Positions 6,185 through 13,599 of a stretch of DNA of 23,625 nucleotides are shown one piece after another. Each line of letters opens with the position of its first letter. The stretch's first letter is position 1. This stretch comes from JACVRW01 sp052038485 (GTDB taxonomy: Bacteria; Actinomycetota; Thermoleophilia; Solirubrobacterales; Thermoleophilaceae). The notes below the pieces were generated by a model. The model ran no database searches and was not told where the DNA came from. It worked only from the letters and a program-made list of their open reading frames with translations. The position numbers and the translations under genes are program-made. The stretch covers positions 1-23,625 of the forward strand of contig JBQGCL010000251.1 in NCBI GenBank assembly GCA_052038485.1, read 5' to 3'.

Positions 6185-6616
6185 ATGCGACCCAATCTCC
6201 CCTCCCTCATTCACCGAGATCAGAGAGGCTTCACGCTGATCGAGCTGCTCGTCGTGATCCTGATCATCGGGATCCTGGCGGCGATCGCCCTGCCGGCCTT
6301 CCTCGGCCAGCGCTCGAAGGGCCAGGACGCCGACGCGAAGTCGGCGGCGCGCAACCTGGTCTCGGCCGTGGAGTCGTTCTACGCGACCAACCAGACCTAC
6401 GCCAATGCCGGCTCCAGCACCGACGTCACGTCGAGCGGTGTCTTCGGCACCGGCAACGGCCAGGCGTCACTGCCGGCCGCCACGGCGACCGGGTACACGA
6501 TCGTCGGGCAGTCGTCGTCGGGCAACCGCTTCACGATCGCCAAGTCCGGCGCCACCGTGACGCGCACCTGCACGACCACGAGCACCGGCGCGTGCCCGTC
6601 CGGCGGGACCTGGTAG
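6185..6616 (+). CDS. pilA: Type IV pilin 4
   Basis: A 143-residue prepilin. The leader (MRPNLPSLIHRDQRG) differs completely from those of pilins 1 and 3 up to the cleavage site, after which the protein is nearly identical to them: FTLIE, the same helix, QRSKGQDADAKSAA and the C-terminal cysteine pair. The head carries AGSSTDVTSSGVF. Codon choice in the conserved helix follows pilin 2, not pilins 1 and 3. There is no proper Shine-Dalgarno (GAGG is 6 nt before the ATG at best), and a CCGAT box lies 7 nt upstream of the start. The next gene, pilD, starts 16 nt after the stop with no terminator between, so this pilin is probably cotranscribed with its processing peptidase. Confidence 0.95.
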   Translation: MRPNLPSLIHRDQRGFTLIELLVVILIIGILAAIALPAFLGQRSKGQDADAKSAARNLVSAVESFYATNQTYANAGSSTDVTSSGVFGTGNGQASLPAATATGYTIVGQSSSGNRFTIAKSGATVTRTCTTTSTGACPSGGTW

Positions 6617-6632
6617 TTAGCTTCCGGCAGCA

Positions 6633-7388
6633 ATGGCCGCCGAGATCGCTGTCCTGACCGTCCTCGGAGGGCTGATCGGTAGCTTCCTGAACGTGGTGAT
6701 CTGGCGGCTCCCGCGAGGGGAGTCGCTGGTCACCCCGGGGTCGCACTGCCCGTCCTGCGACGCGCCGGTCAAGCCGTACGACAACGTCCCGGTCGTCTCG
6801 TGGCTGCTGCTGCGCGGCCGCTGCCGCAACTGCGGCGCCGCGATCTCGCCGCGCTATCCGGTCGTCGAGCTGATCACCGCGGTCTGCTTCGGCGCGGTGG
6901 TCGCCGCGCGCGGCTTCGACGACGACCTCTGGCTCGAGCTGCCGCTCGTCGCCTGCCTGATCGCGCTGGCCGGCATCGACCTGGACCACCGCTTGCTTCC
7001 CAACAAGATCGTCTACCCGATGGCGGCTTACGGGCTGGGGATCAGCCTGGTGGTCGCGACCGGCGACTTCCCAGAGCACGTGATCGCCGGAGTGGGGGCG
7101 TTCGCGTTCCTGCTGATCGCGGTGCTCGCCTACCCGGCCGGCATGGGCATGGGCGACGTGAAGCTGGCCGGCGCGATGGGCTTCTACCTGGGCGTATCGG
7201 TGATTCCGGCGCTGCTGGCGGCGTTCCTGACCGGCACCCTGTTCGGGCTGGCGGTGATCGCGCGCGAAGGCGCCGCGGCGCGCAAGAAGGCGGTCCCGTT
7301 CGGCGTCTTCCTGGCCCTCGGTGGCCTGGTCGGCGTGCTCGCGGGCCCCGAGCTGATCGACTTCTACGAGTCGAATTTCCTGCACTGA
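6633..7388 (+). CDS. pilD: Prepilin peptidase / N-methyltransferase
   Basis: A 251-residue polytopic membrane aspartyl protease that cuts prepilin leaders after Gly and methylates the new N-terminal Phe. It opens with the family signature GSFLNVVIWRLPRG. It has the cytoplasmic zinc site with two CxxC pairs (Cys39/42 and Cys64/67), linked to the bifunctional form. The protease aspartates are in GIDLDHRLLPN (Asp116/118) and GMGMGDVKLAG (Asp175). At least six hydrophobic helices are visible, and the length is typical. It lies 16 nt after pilin 4 and just before the pilM operon. All four pilins in the window carry the expected substrate site. Confidence 0.95.
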   Translation: MAAEIAVLTVLGGLIGSFLNVVIWRLPRGESLVTPGSHCPSCDAPVKPYDNVPVVSWLLLRGRCRNCGAAISPRYPVVELITAVCFGAVVAARGFDDDLWLELPLVACLIALAGIDLDHRLLPNKIVYPMAAYGLGISLVVATGDFPEHVIAGVGAFAFLLIAVLAYPAGMGMGDVKLAGAMGFYLGVSVIPALLAAFLTGTLFGLAVIAREGAAARKKAVPFGVFLALGGLVGVLAGPELIDFYESNFLH

Positions 7389-7391
7389 CCA

Positions 7392-7422
7392 GGCGGGACT
7401 CAAGGGACTCGTGAGTCCCGCC
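7392..7422 (+). repeat. Inverted repeat with two competing stems between pilD and pilM
   Basis: GGCGGGACTCA (7392-7402) pairs perfectly with TGAGTCCCGCC (7412-7422). A second GGGACTC (7404-7410) in the loop can pair with the same right arm. No T run follows. The candidate -35 of the pilM promoter lies inside. Confidence 0.7.
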
Positions 7423-7427
7423 GATAA
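7400..7427 (+). promoter_or_regulatory. Sigma-28-like promoter of the pilM operon
   Basis: TCAAGGGA (7400-7407) is followed after 12 nt by a perfect GCCGATAA (7420-7427). The -35 is almost the same as that of the GT87-like gene (TCAAGGGG, also N12). The pilM ATG at 7443 lies 15 nt downstream, after a G-rich ribosome site. Confidence 0.65.
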
Positions 7428-7442
7428 CCGGGGGGAATCGCC

Positions 7443-8372
7443 ATGGCGTTCTCCCTCCGAAAGACTTCCGATCGCGGCAGCATCGGTCTCGACATCGATG
7501 GCCGCTATCTCGCCGCTGCCCAGGTGGCCGGTGGCCGCGTCACGCGTTGCGCGAGCCAGAACCTGCCCGAGGGGCTGATCCGCGACGGTGAGGTGACCGA
7601 CCCCGACGCGCTGGGGCAGCACCTCAAGAGCTTCGCGTCCGCCGCCGGCCTGCCGCGCAATGTGCGGCTCGGGGTGGCGAACCAGCAGATCGTCGTCCGC
7701 GTGGTCGAGCTGCCGCGCATCGAGGACGACAAGCAGCGCGACGCCGCGGTTCGCTTCCAGGCGTCCGAGGCGATCGCAATGCCGCTCGACGAGGCCGTGC
7801 TCGACCACCAGATCGCCGGCTTCACCACGGCCGCCGACGGCACGCCGCGCATGCAGGTCGTCCTGGTCGCCGCGCGCCGCAAGATGGTCGAGACGCTGCT
7901 CGAGGCGGTCAAGGCCGCGGGCCTCAAGGCCGAGGGGCTCGACCTCGACGCGTTCGCGCTCGTGCGCGCCCTCGCGGTCGACTCCGACGAGCCCGAGCAG
8001 ACCGCGCGCGTGTTCTGCCACCTCGGCGGCATCACCAACCTGGCCGTGGCCGTCGGGACCAACTGCTTCTTCACGCGTCCGCTGTCCGCCGTCTGGGACG
8101 AGGAGGACGCCGACTCGCGTCTCGCCGACGAGATCCGCCTGTCGATCGACTACTACATGACCCAGCCGCAGGCGAAGCCGGTCGGCGAGGTCGTGGTGTC
8201 CGGTCCGGGCTCGGCCTCGAAGGAGCTGATCGAGGGCCTCGAGTCCCATCTCGGCATCCCCGTCAGCGTTCCGGCTCCGCTGGGCGCGCTCGACGGATCG
8301 GTGCTCGCGCCCAACGAGGATCCGCACCGCTACACGGTGGCGGCAGGCCTCTCGCTCGGGGCGGCGGCGTGA
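7443..8372 (+). CDS. pilM: Type IV pilus assembly protein PilM
   Basis: A 309-residue cytoplasmic protein of the FtsA/actin-like ATPase fold. The N-terminal phosphate-binding strand reads SIGLDIDGRYLAAAQV. Further family segments are VRLGVANQQIVVRVVELP, then an MPLDEAVLDHQI region, AEGLDLDAFALVRAL and, near the end, a YTVAAGLSLGAAA tail. In other pili PilM binds the N-terminal tail of PilN and passes information from the cytoplasmic ATPases to the inner-membrane platform. GGGGGA (7431-7436) is the ribosome site. It begins a run of four genes joined by 4-nt overlaps (pilM-N-O and the PilP-like gene), so they form one operon, led by a sigma-28-like promoter. Confidence 0.93.
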   Translation: MAFSLRKTSDRGSIGLDIDGRYLAAAQVAGGRVTRCASQNLPEGLIRDGEVTDPDALGQHLKSFASAAGLPRNVRLGVANQQIVVRVVELPRIEDDKQRDAAVRFQASEAIAMPLDEAVLDHQIAGFTTAADGTPRMQVVLVAARRKMVETLLEAVKAAGLKAEGLDLDAFALVRALAVDSDEPEQTARVFCHLGGITNLAVAVGTNCFFTRPLSAVWDEEDADSRLADEIRLSIDYYMTQPQAKPVGEVVVSGPGSASKELIEGLESHLGIPVSVPAPLGALDGSVLAPNEDPHRYTVAAGLSLGAAA

Positions 8373-9064
8373 AGCCCGTCAACCTGATCCCGCAGGACCA
8401 GCGCCGGCGCGTCGCGGCGGACGGCGACGGCAAGAGCGCCCCGATCGTGCTCGGCGTGCTCGCCGCGCTGCTCGCGCTCGTCGTGGTCTACGTGCTGACC
8501 ACGAACAGCGTCAACGAGCACAAGTCCGACGCCAAGGCCGCCGCGGCCGAGGCGGACCAGCTCGAGGCGCGCGCCGGGCAGCAGACGAGCTACACCAACT
8601 TCGCCCAGATCGCCGTGACGCGGACCCAGTCCGTCGCGGGCGTCGCGGCCACGCGATTCGACTGGGAGCGCTTCATGCGCGAGCTCGCACACGTGATGCC
8701 CGAGGGCAGCTGGCTCCAGTCGGCGGACGCATCCGTGACGGGCGACCCCGCCTCCGGCGGATCCACCACGCCGCCGGCCGACACGACCCAGACCGTCGTG
8801 GCGCCGGCCGCCAACCTGGTCGGCTGCACGCCGGACCAGGACGACGTGGCCCGCATGATGGTGCGCCTGCGTGAGCTCTACCGCGTGGACGACGTCGTGC
8901 TCAACGAGTCCACGCTCGGCCCGGGCGAGGAGAAGGCGACCGTCAGCAACTGCGGCTCGCTCTACACCTTCAACCTGACCGTCAACTTCACCGCGGCCGA
9001 GCCCTCGAAGGAGGCCCCGCGCGGCAGCAACAGCGTCCCGGCCTCGCTCGGAGGTGGGTCATGA
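8369..9064 (+). CDS. pilN: Type IV pilus assembly protein PilN
   Basis: A 231-residue bitopic membrane protein. The cytoplasmic tail begins MKPVNLIPQDQRRR, which matches the NLLP-type motif that docks into PilM. One membrane helix follows at about residues 24-45. Outside the membrane there is an Ala/Glu/Asp-rich probable coiled coil (about 46-85) and a ferredoxin-like part around the segment WERFMRELAHVMPEGSWL. Cys residues at about 151 and 195 could pair. A Gly/Thr/Pro linker (about 125-145) interrupts the periplasmic-type domain. The GTG start overlaps the stop of pilM (GTGA). Confidence 0.9.
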   Translation: MKPVNLIPQDQRRRVAADGDGKSAPIVLGVLAALLALVVVYVLTTNSVNEHKSDAKAAAAEADQLEARAGQQTSYTNFAQIAVTRTQSVAGVAATRFDWERFMRELAHVMPEGSWLQSADASVTGDPASGGSTTPPADTTQTVVAPAANLVGCTPDQDDVARMMVRLRELYRVDDVVLNESTLGPGEEKATVSNCGSLYTFNLTVNFTAAEPSKEAPRGSNSVPASLGGGS

Positions 9065-10023
9065 GCCTGACCGATCGCGATCGCAAGATCCTGATCGCGC
9101 TGGTGCCGGTCCTGGTCCTCGTGGCCTTCTGGTTCCTGCTGCTCGCGCCCAAGCGCGACGAGGCCAGCCGGGCGAAGGACGACCTGGCGACCCAGCAGGC
9201 GCGGGTCGACAACGCGCGGGCTCAGGTGCAGAGCGCCGAGGGCGCGAAGGAGAACTTCGAGGCCAGCTACGCCCAGGTCGTGCGTCTCGGCAAGGCGATC
9301 CCGTCGACCGTCGACATGCCGAGCCTGCTCGTGCAGCTCGACGCCGCGGCCGCCGGCACCGGCATCGTGTTCACGAAGATCGCGACGGGCGACCGCGTGC
9401 AGAGCGCGACCCCGGCGGCCACGACGACCGCTCCGCCCGCCGGATCGACGTCCGGCACCACGGGCACGCCCGTCGCCGCCGGCGGCGAGACCGCGCAGAG
9501 CCAGCCCGGTGGGGCCGCCGAGGCGGCCAACAACGCCCAGCAGACGGCCAACCAGCGCAACGCGGCGGCGGAGAACTCGGGCGTGTCGCCCGGCGACACC
9601 CAGACTTCGACCTCGAACGGCGGCGGCCTGCCCGTCGGCGGCGGCACCGCCACCGGTACCGACGGCTCGACGGCTGCCCCGCCGGCCGGTCTCGAGACGG
9701 TCCCGCTGGAGCTCGCCTTCGAGGGCAACTTCTTCAACCTGGCCGACTTCTTCCACGGCATCAAGCGCTTCGTGTCGGTCGCGAACGCAAACGTGCTCGT
9801 GAGCGGCCGCCTGCTGACCGTGGAGAAGGTCAAGTGGTCCACCGACGAGGAGCTCTTCCCGCACATCAAGGCTGAGCTCACCGCGACCATCTACCTGTCG
9901 CCCAAGGCCCAGGGCGTCACGGCCGGCGCGACCCCGCAGGGTCCCGCCACCGGCACCCCGGCTTCCGGAACGACCCCGGCCCCGACCACGCCCGCGGCGC
10001 CAGCCGCCACGGTGACCCCGTGA
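9061..10023 (+). CDS. pilO: Type IV pilus assembly protein PilO, with large disordered insertion
   Basis: A 320-residue bitopic protein. It has a short cytoplasmic tail, a membrane helix at about residues 10-29, and an Ala/Glu/Lys coiled coil at about 31-75. A PilO-like core begins with the segment IPSTVDMPSLLVQLDAAA and resumes at LELAFEGNFFNLADFFHGIKRF (about 216-237). A stretch of about 95 residues rich in Ala, Thr, Gly, Asn and Gln (about 117-210) splits the core, and a Pro/Thr/Ala tail follows (281-320). Canonical PilO proteins are near 200 residues, so the extra length comes from these low-complexity parts. The ATG overlaps the pilN stop (ATGA). PilN and PilO normally form a heterodimer in the assembly platform. 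Confidence 0.9.
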   Translation: MSLTDRDRKILIALVPVLVLVAFWFLLLAPKRDEASRAKDDLATQQARVDNARAQVQSAEGAKENFEASYAQVVRLGKAIPSTVDMPSLLVQLDAAAAGTGIVFTKIATGDRVQSATPAATTTAPPAGSTSGTTGTPVAAGGETAQSQPGGAAEAANNAQQTANQRNAAAENSGVSPGDTQTSTSNGGGLPVGGGTATGTDGSTAAPPAGLETVPLELAFEGNFFNLADFFHGIKRFVSVANANVLVSGRLLTVEKVKWSTDEELFPHIKAELTATIYLSPKAQGVTAGATPQGPATGTPASGTTPAPTTPAAPAATVTP

Positions 10024-11003
10024 CCGCCATGCAGAACTTCCTTAGTCAGCTCTACAACGACCTTCGCGCGCGCCGGCTGCTGCCGGTGGCGGTGCTGCTC
10101 GTCGCCGGCCTTGTCGCCGCGCCGATCGTGCTGTCCAAGGGCGCCGACGAGCCGCCGGCGCCTGCGCCCGCGCCGTCCAGCGACGGGGACCAGGCCAAGC
10201 CGACGGGTCCCGAGGCGCTCGCCCAGGTCAAGCTCGAGGACGCGCTGGGCGAGGGCAACGGCTCGTCGCTGAGCGCCTTCGACACCAACGACCCGTTCGC
10301 GCCGCCGGAGAAGGTGCTCAAGGCCGCGCAGGACGAGGCCGTGCTCGACGACAGCGGTGGGCTGCCGCCCGACAGCGGCGCGCCGACGACCGACACCGGT
10401 ACCGGCACCGGTACCGACACCGGCGGTGGAACCGGCGGTGGCGGGGGCGACACCGGCGAGGGCGGCGGTGGCGGCGGTGGCGGCGGCACCAAGACGGCCG
10501 AGTTCACCTACGTCCTCGACGTCACGTTCTTCCAGAACGGCCACAAGCGCCGCATCAAGGACCTGAAGAAGCTCGACATGCTGCCCACGCAGATCAACCC
10601 GCTGCTCATCTACATGGGCGTGACGGAGAACGCCGGCAACGCGGTGTTCCTGGTCGACGCCACGCTGGACGTCGCGGGCGAGGGCAAGTGCAAGCCGAAC
10701 CGCGACGACTGCGCGTTCCTGTACCTGGGCGCCGGTTCCGAGGCGGAGTTCACCAACGGCGACGGCGACTCTTACCGCCTGATCATCAACGAGATCAAGC
10801 GCGTCAAGGTCGGCGACGAGAGCGGCACGGCCGCCTCGGACGACGACAAGGACGCGGCCGCCAGCAAGGCCGGCAAGACCGCTCACGCGGCGATCGAGGA
10901 CTCCTCCGAGAAGCGCCGTTTCGAGTTCCCGATCCTGACCGACGTGGTCGTGGAGTCCGGGGAGCAAATTGACGATTCAACCGGCGCCGATAACCGCCGA
11001 TAA
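10020..11003 (+). CDS. PilP-like bitopic pilus protein with Gly-rich linker
   Basis: A 327-residue protein with a cytoplasmic tail, a membrane helix at about residues 20-38, a Pro/Ala linker, a short FDTNDPFAPP motif at about 87-96, a Gly/Thr/Asp-rich linker at about 124-155, and then a beta-rich domain. The domain contains a Cys223-Cys230 pair and ends in an Asp/Lys/Ala-rich tail. The position after pilO and the DPF motif resemble PilP and GspC-type proteins, but no clear homology to PilP can be stated. In diderm bacteria PilP links the platform to the secretin; no secretin is present here. The GTG start overlaps the pilO stop (GTGA); an ATG at 10029 is an alternative. It ends in the second GCCGATAA copy. 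Confidence 0.65.
   Translation: MTAMQNFLSQLYNDLRARRLLPVAVLLVAGLVAAPIVLSKGADEPPAPAPAPSSDGDQAKPTGPEALAQVKLEDALGEGNGSSLSAFDTNDPFAPPEKVLKAAQDEAVLDDSGGLPPDSGAPTTDTGTGTGTDTGGGTGGGGGDTGEGGGGGGGGGTKTAEFTYVLDVTFFQNGHKRRIKDLKKLDMLPTQINPLLIYMGVTENAGNAVFLVDATLDVAGEGKCKPNRDDCAFLYLGAGSEAEFTNGDGDSYRLIINEIKRVKVGDESGTAASDDDKDAAASKAGKTAHAAIEDSSEKRRFEFPILTDVVVESGEQIDDSTGADNRR
10392..10491 (+). repeat. Low-complexity GGC/ACC-rich simple repeat
   Basis: Repeated ACCGGT/ACCGGC and GGCGGT units encode the Gly/Thr/Asp linker of the PilP-like protein. Such runs are prone to slippage. Units of three keep the frame, so linker length may vary between strains. Confidence 0.75.
10977..11003 (+). promoter_or_regulatory. 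Sigma-28-like promoter with doubled -10 before the TIG/calcium-repeat gene
   Basis: TCAACCGG (10977-10984) is followed after 11 nt by GCCGATAA (10996-11003). A second perfect GCCGATAA lies at 10986-10993, because CGCCGATAAC is repeated in tandem (10985-11004). The stop codon of the upstream gene is inside the second copy. The -35 is weaker than elsewhere. Confidence 0.5.
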
Positions 11004-11017
11004 CTGGAGTAATGGGA

Positions 11018-12388
11018 ATGCGCCGCCTCATCACCATCTGCCTGCTCGCCCTCTCGGCCGTCGCGCTGCTCGCGGCCGCGCCGATCGCGAGCGCGGCCGT
11101 CAAGCCGCAGATCACCCGCGTCACGCCGATGCGGATCAGCGTCGGCAACCTGCTGACGATCCGCGGTAAGCACTTCAAGGCGAGCGCCAAGAAGAACACC
11201 GTCATCTTCCGTTCGAACAACGGCCGGACCGCTTTCGCGAAGCCGCGCCGCGCGAGCCGCAAGAAGCTGGTCGTGCGCGTGCCCGCCGCCGTGGCTGGCC
11301 TGCTGACCGTCAAGAACAGCAAGCAGCGGCCCACGCGGCTGAAGCTGCGCGTGCTGGCCGGCAAGTTCAGCAACTACACCGGGCGGCGCCTGTCGCCGGT
11401 GGTGACCGGCGCCGGCGACGGCGACGGCGGCACCGACTCGACCAAGGTCTGCAAGGACGACTCGGATCACGACAACGACCTGCTGTCGAACGACCTCGAG
11501 CTGCAGATCGGGACCGACCCGTGCCTCGAGGACACGGACGGCGACACCATGATCGACGGCTGGGAGTACTACGCGGCCAAGGATCTCAACGTCAAGGCCG
11601 TCCCGTACCCGGGCAAGCGTCCCTTCCCGAACGCGCTCGACCCGTCGGACGGCGGCTCCGGTACCTCCAGCTCGTACGACTTCGACGGCGACGGCCTGAC
11701 CACGCTCGAGGAGTTCCGCGCGTGGCGCTACACGGGCAAGTCGTTCATCGCGTCGAAGGCCGGCGGCCTGGACCTGGAGTCCCCGCTGGGCTACAGCGAC
11801 GGCACCAAGTACAGCCGCGCGGCTGAGACGCCGAGCGTGCCGCAGTGGCGCAGCAGCCAGTACGGCCTGTCCAACCCGACACAGCCGTTCCCGGGCACGT
11901 ACGACCTGTTCGGCGACACCGCCTGGCGCGACCAGGAGCGCGACGCCGACCGCGACGGTCTCAACAACCGCATGGAGGCCGCGCGCGGTCCGAGCAACAA
12001 CGCCTGGTGGAAGAGCTTCTGGGCGAACGAGGGCCGCTTCTCCCCGGCGGTTGAGCCGTGGGGCAAGAAGTTCTACTGCGGCAACCAGAGCCCGGGCTAC
12101 TTCGACCAGCGTCCGTTCGCGGAGCTCGACCTGGCCGATTCGGACGTCGATGGCGACGGTCTGCTCGACGGCGAGGACGACCAGGACAACGACGACGTGA
12201 ACAACATCACCGAGGTGTACGAGGCCGACAAGGACCTCGACGGGAACGGCCAGCCCGCCTGGTGCGGCTACGCCGCCGGTCCGGTGCCCACGATCGTCTT
12301 CGGTGGCGTGGACTCCGCGATCAACCCGTTCAACCCGTGCGCGCCGAACCCCGCCGCGCGGACCTGCGACGACTACGTCCCGTTCTAG
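11018..12388 (+). CDS. Secreted TIG-domain protein with calcium-binding (thrombospondin type 3-like) repeats
   Basis: About 456 residues. A signal peptide ends near the segment APIASA-AV. Residues about 28-120 form an IPT/TIG-type immunoglobulin-like domain (ITRVTPMRISVGNLLTIRGK) that is strongly basic. The rest holds Asp-rich repeats of the DxDxDG calcium-binding kind: DHDNDLLSNDLE, DTDGDTMIDGWE, DFDGDGLTTLEEF, DADRDGLNNRME and DVDGDGLLDGED. Several cysteines could form disulfides. Such architecture is known in surface and adhesion proteins. The ATG at 11018 is preferred to that at 11012 because GGAG (11006-11009) is 8 nt from it. The gene follows the pilus operon and has its own sigma-28-like promoter, so a pilus-associated adhesin or extracellular structural protein is inferred. 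No sortase signal or membrane anchor is seen at the C-terminus. Confidence 0.8.
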   Translation: MRRLITICLLALSAVALLAAAPIASAAVKPQITRVTPMRISVGNLLTIRGKHFKASAKKNTVIFRSNNGRTAFAKPRRASRKKLVVRVPAAVAGLLTVKNSKQRPTRLKLRVLAGKFSNYTGRRLSPVVTGAGDGDGGTDSTKVCKDDSDHDNDLLSNDLELQIGTDPCLEDTDGDTMIDGWEYYAAKDLNVKAVPYPGKRPFPNALDPSDGGSGTSSSYDFDGDGLTTLEEFRAWRYTGKSFIASKAGGLDLESPLGYSDGTKYSRAAETPSVPQWRSSQYGLSNPTQPFPGTYDLFGDTAWRDQERDADRDGLNNRMEAARGPSNNAWWKSFWANEGRFSPAVEPWGKKFYCGNQSPGYFDQRPFAELDLADSDVDGDGLLDGEDDQDNDDVNNITEVYEADKDLDGNGQPAWCGYAAGPVPTIVFGGVDSAINPFNPCAPNPAARTCDDYVPF

Positions 12389-12432
12389 GCGTCGCCTGGC
12401 GCCCGCAGTCTCATAAGTAGGGTGTGGGCGCC

Positions 12433-13599
12433 ATGTCCTTGCGCTTCGTCACTGCGGGCGAGTCTCACGGCCCTGGCCTCACGGCGATCGTCGAGGGGCT
12501 GCCGGCCGGCCTCGAGCTGAGCCCCGACGACATCGACCGCGACCTGGCCCGGCGTCAGCTCGGGCACGGTCGCGGCGGGCGCATGAAGATCGAGAAGGAC
12601 CGCGCCGACGTCATGGCCGGGGTTCGCCACGGCCGTACGCTCGGCAGCCCGGTCGCACTGCGGGTCGACAACCGCGACTACCGCAACTGGGAGGAGCGGA
12701 TGAACCCGTGGCCGGTGGAGGCGGAGATCGAGGAGGTCCACCTGCCGCGTCCCGGCCACGCCGACCTCGCCGGCATCCTCAAGTACGGCCACACCGACGT
12801 CCGCAACGTGCTCGAGCGCGCCTCGGCTCGCGAGACCGCCGCGCGCGTGGCCGCCGGCGCTCTCGCGAAGGCGCTGCTGCGCGAGTTCGGCGTGACCGTG
12901 TTCTCGCACGTCACCCGGATCGGCGCCGTCGCCGCGCCTCAGCACAACGGCCTCACGCCGACGGACTTCGAGGGGGTCGACGAGTCTCCGGTCCGCTGCC
13001 TCGATCCGGCCGCGACGGAAGCGATGGTCGCCGAGATCGACGAGAAGCGGAAGGCGAACGAGTCGCTCGGCGGCGAGTACGAGGTGCTCGCCTTCGGTCT
13101 CGTCCCCGGGATCGGCTCGCACATCTCCTGGGAGGAGCGCCTCGACGGCCGTCTCGCCGGGGCGATCATGTCGATCCACGCGATGAAGGGCGTGGGCATC
13201 GGGGATGGCTTCGACCTCGCCGGGCGGGTCGGGTCGGAAGCCCACGACGAGATCTTCTGGTCGGAGGAGCAGGGCTACTTCCGCGAGACCAACCGCGCCG
13301 GCGGGATCGAGGGCGGCATGACGACCGGCGACCCGGTTGTGGTGCGCGCGGCGATGAAGCCGCTGCCCACGCTGACCAAGCCGCTGCGCAGCGTCGACAC
13401 CGACACGAAGGCGCCGGCCCAGGCCCTGCGCGAGCGGACCGACTCCTGCACGGTGCCCGCCGCGGGCGTCGTCGGCGAGGCGATGGTGGCCCTGGTGCTT
13501 GCCGCCGCCTACCGCGAGAAGCTGGGCGGCGACCACATCGAGGACGCCCGGGCAGCGCTGCGCGCCTACGAGGAGCGCATCGGTTGGAGTCGCAGATAG
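12433..13599 (+). CDS. aroC: Chorismate synthase
   Basis: A 388-residue enzyme converting 5-enolpyruvylshikimate-3-phosphate to chorismate with reduced FMN, the last step of the shikimate pathway. Family signatures are clear: GESHGPGL near the N-terminus, GHGRGGRMKIEKD with RHGRTLGSPVAL, GDGFDLAGRVGSEAHDE, and the C-terminal segment RTDSCTVPAAGVVGEAM. The ATG at 12433 is used because the conserved sequence begins MSLRFVTAGESHGP there; an in-frame GTG at 12424 would add three residues. TAGGGT at 12418-12423 may be the -10. It heads a coupled operon of five genes and overlaps the next by 16 nt. Confidence 0.96.
   Translation: MSLRFVTAGESHGPGLTAIVEGLPAGLELSPDDIDRDLARRQLGHGRGGRMKIEKDRADVMAGVRHGRTLGSPVALRVDNRDYRNWEERMNPWPVEAEIEEVHLPRPGHADLAGILKYGHTDVRNVLERASARETAARVAAGALAKALLREFGVTVFSHVTRIGAVAAPQHNGLTPTDFEGVDESPVRCLDPAATEAMVAEIDEKRKANESLGGEYEVLAFGLVPGIGSHISWEERLDGRLAGAIMSIHAMKGVGIGDGFDLAGRVGSEAHDEIFWSEEQGYFRETNRAGGIEGGMTTGDPVVVRAAMKPLPTLTKPLRSVDTDTKAPAQALRERTDSCTVPAAGVVGEAMVALVLAAAYREKLGGDHIEDARAALRAYEERIGWSRR

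Noticed and set aside
4580..6616. Pilins as type II secretion pseudopilins
   Set aside because: GspG-like similarity exists, but four copies with small heads and a pilM-N-O operon without a secretin fit type IV pili better.
6531..8327. A 598-residue open frame on the minus strand opposite pilD and pilM
   Set aside because: It is antisense to clearly conserved genes, and its composition (His/Arg/Asp-rich) is typical of shadow frames in GC-rich DNA.
12708..13583. The frame of the aroK-aroB fusion stays open far upstream, suggesting a protein of about 800 residues
   Set aside because: The upstream part is an Arg/Gly-rich reading of aroC in another frame, with no domain. The TTG with AGGAG at 13584 fits the kinase start.
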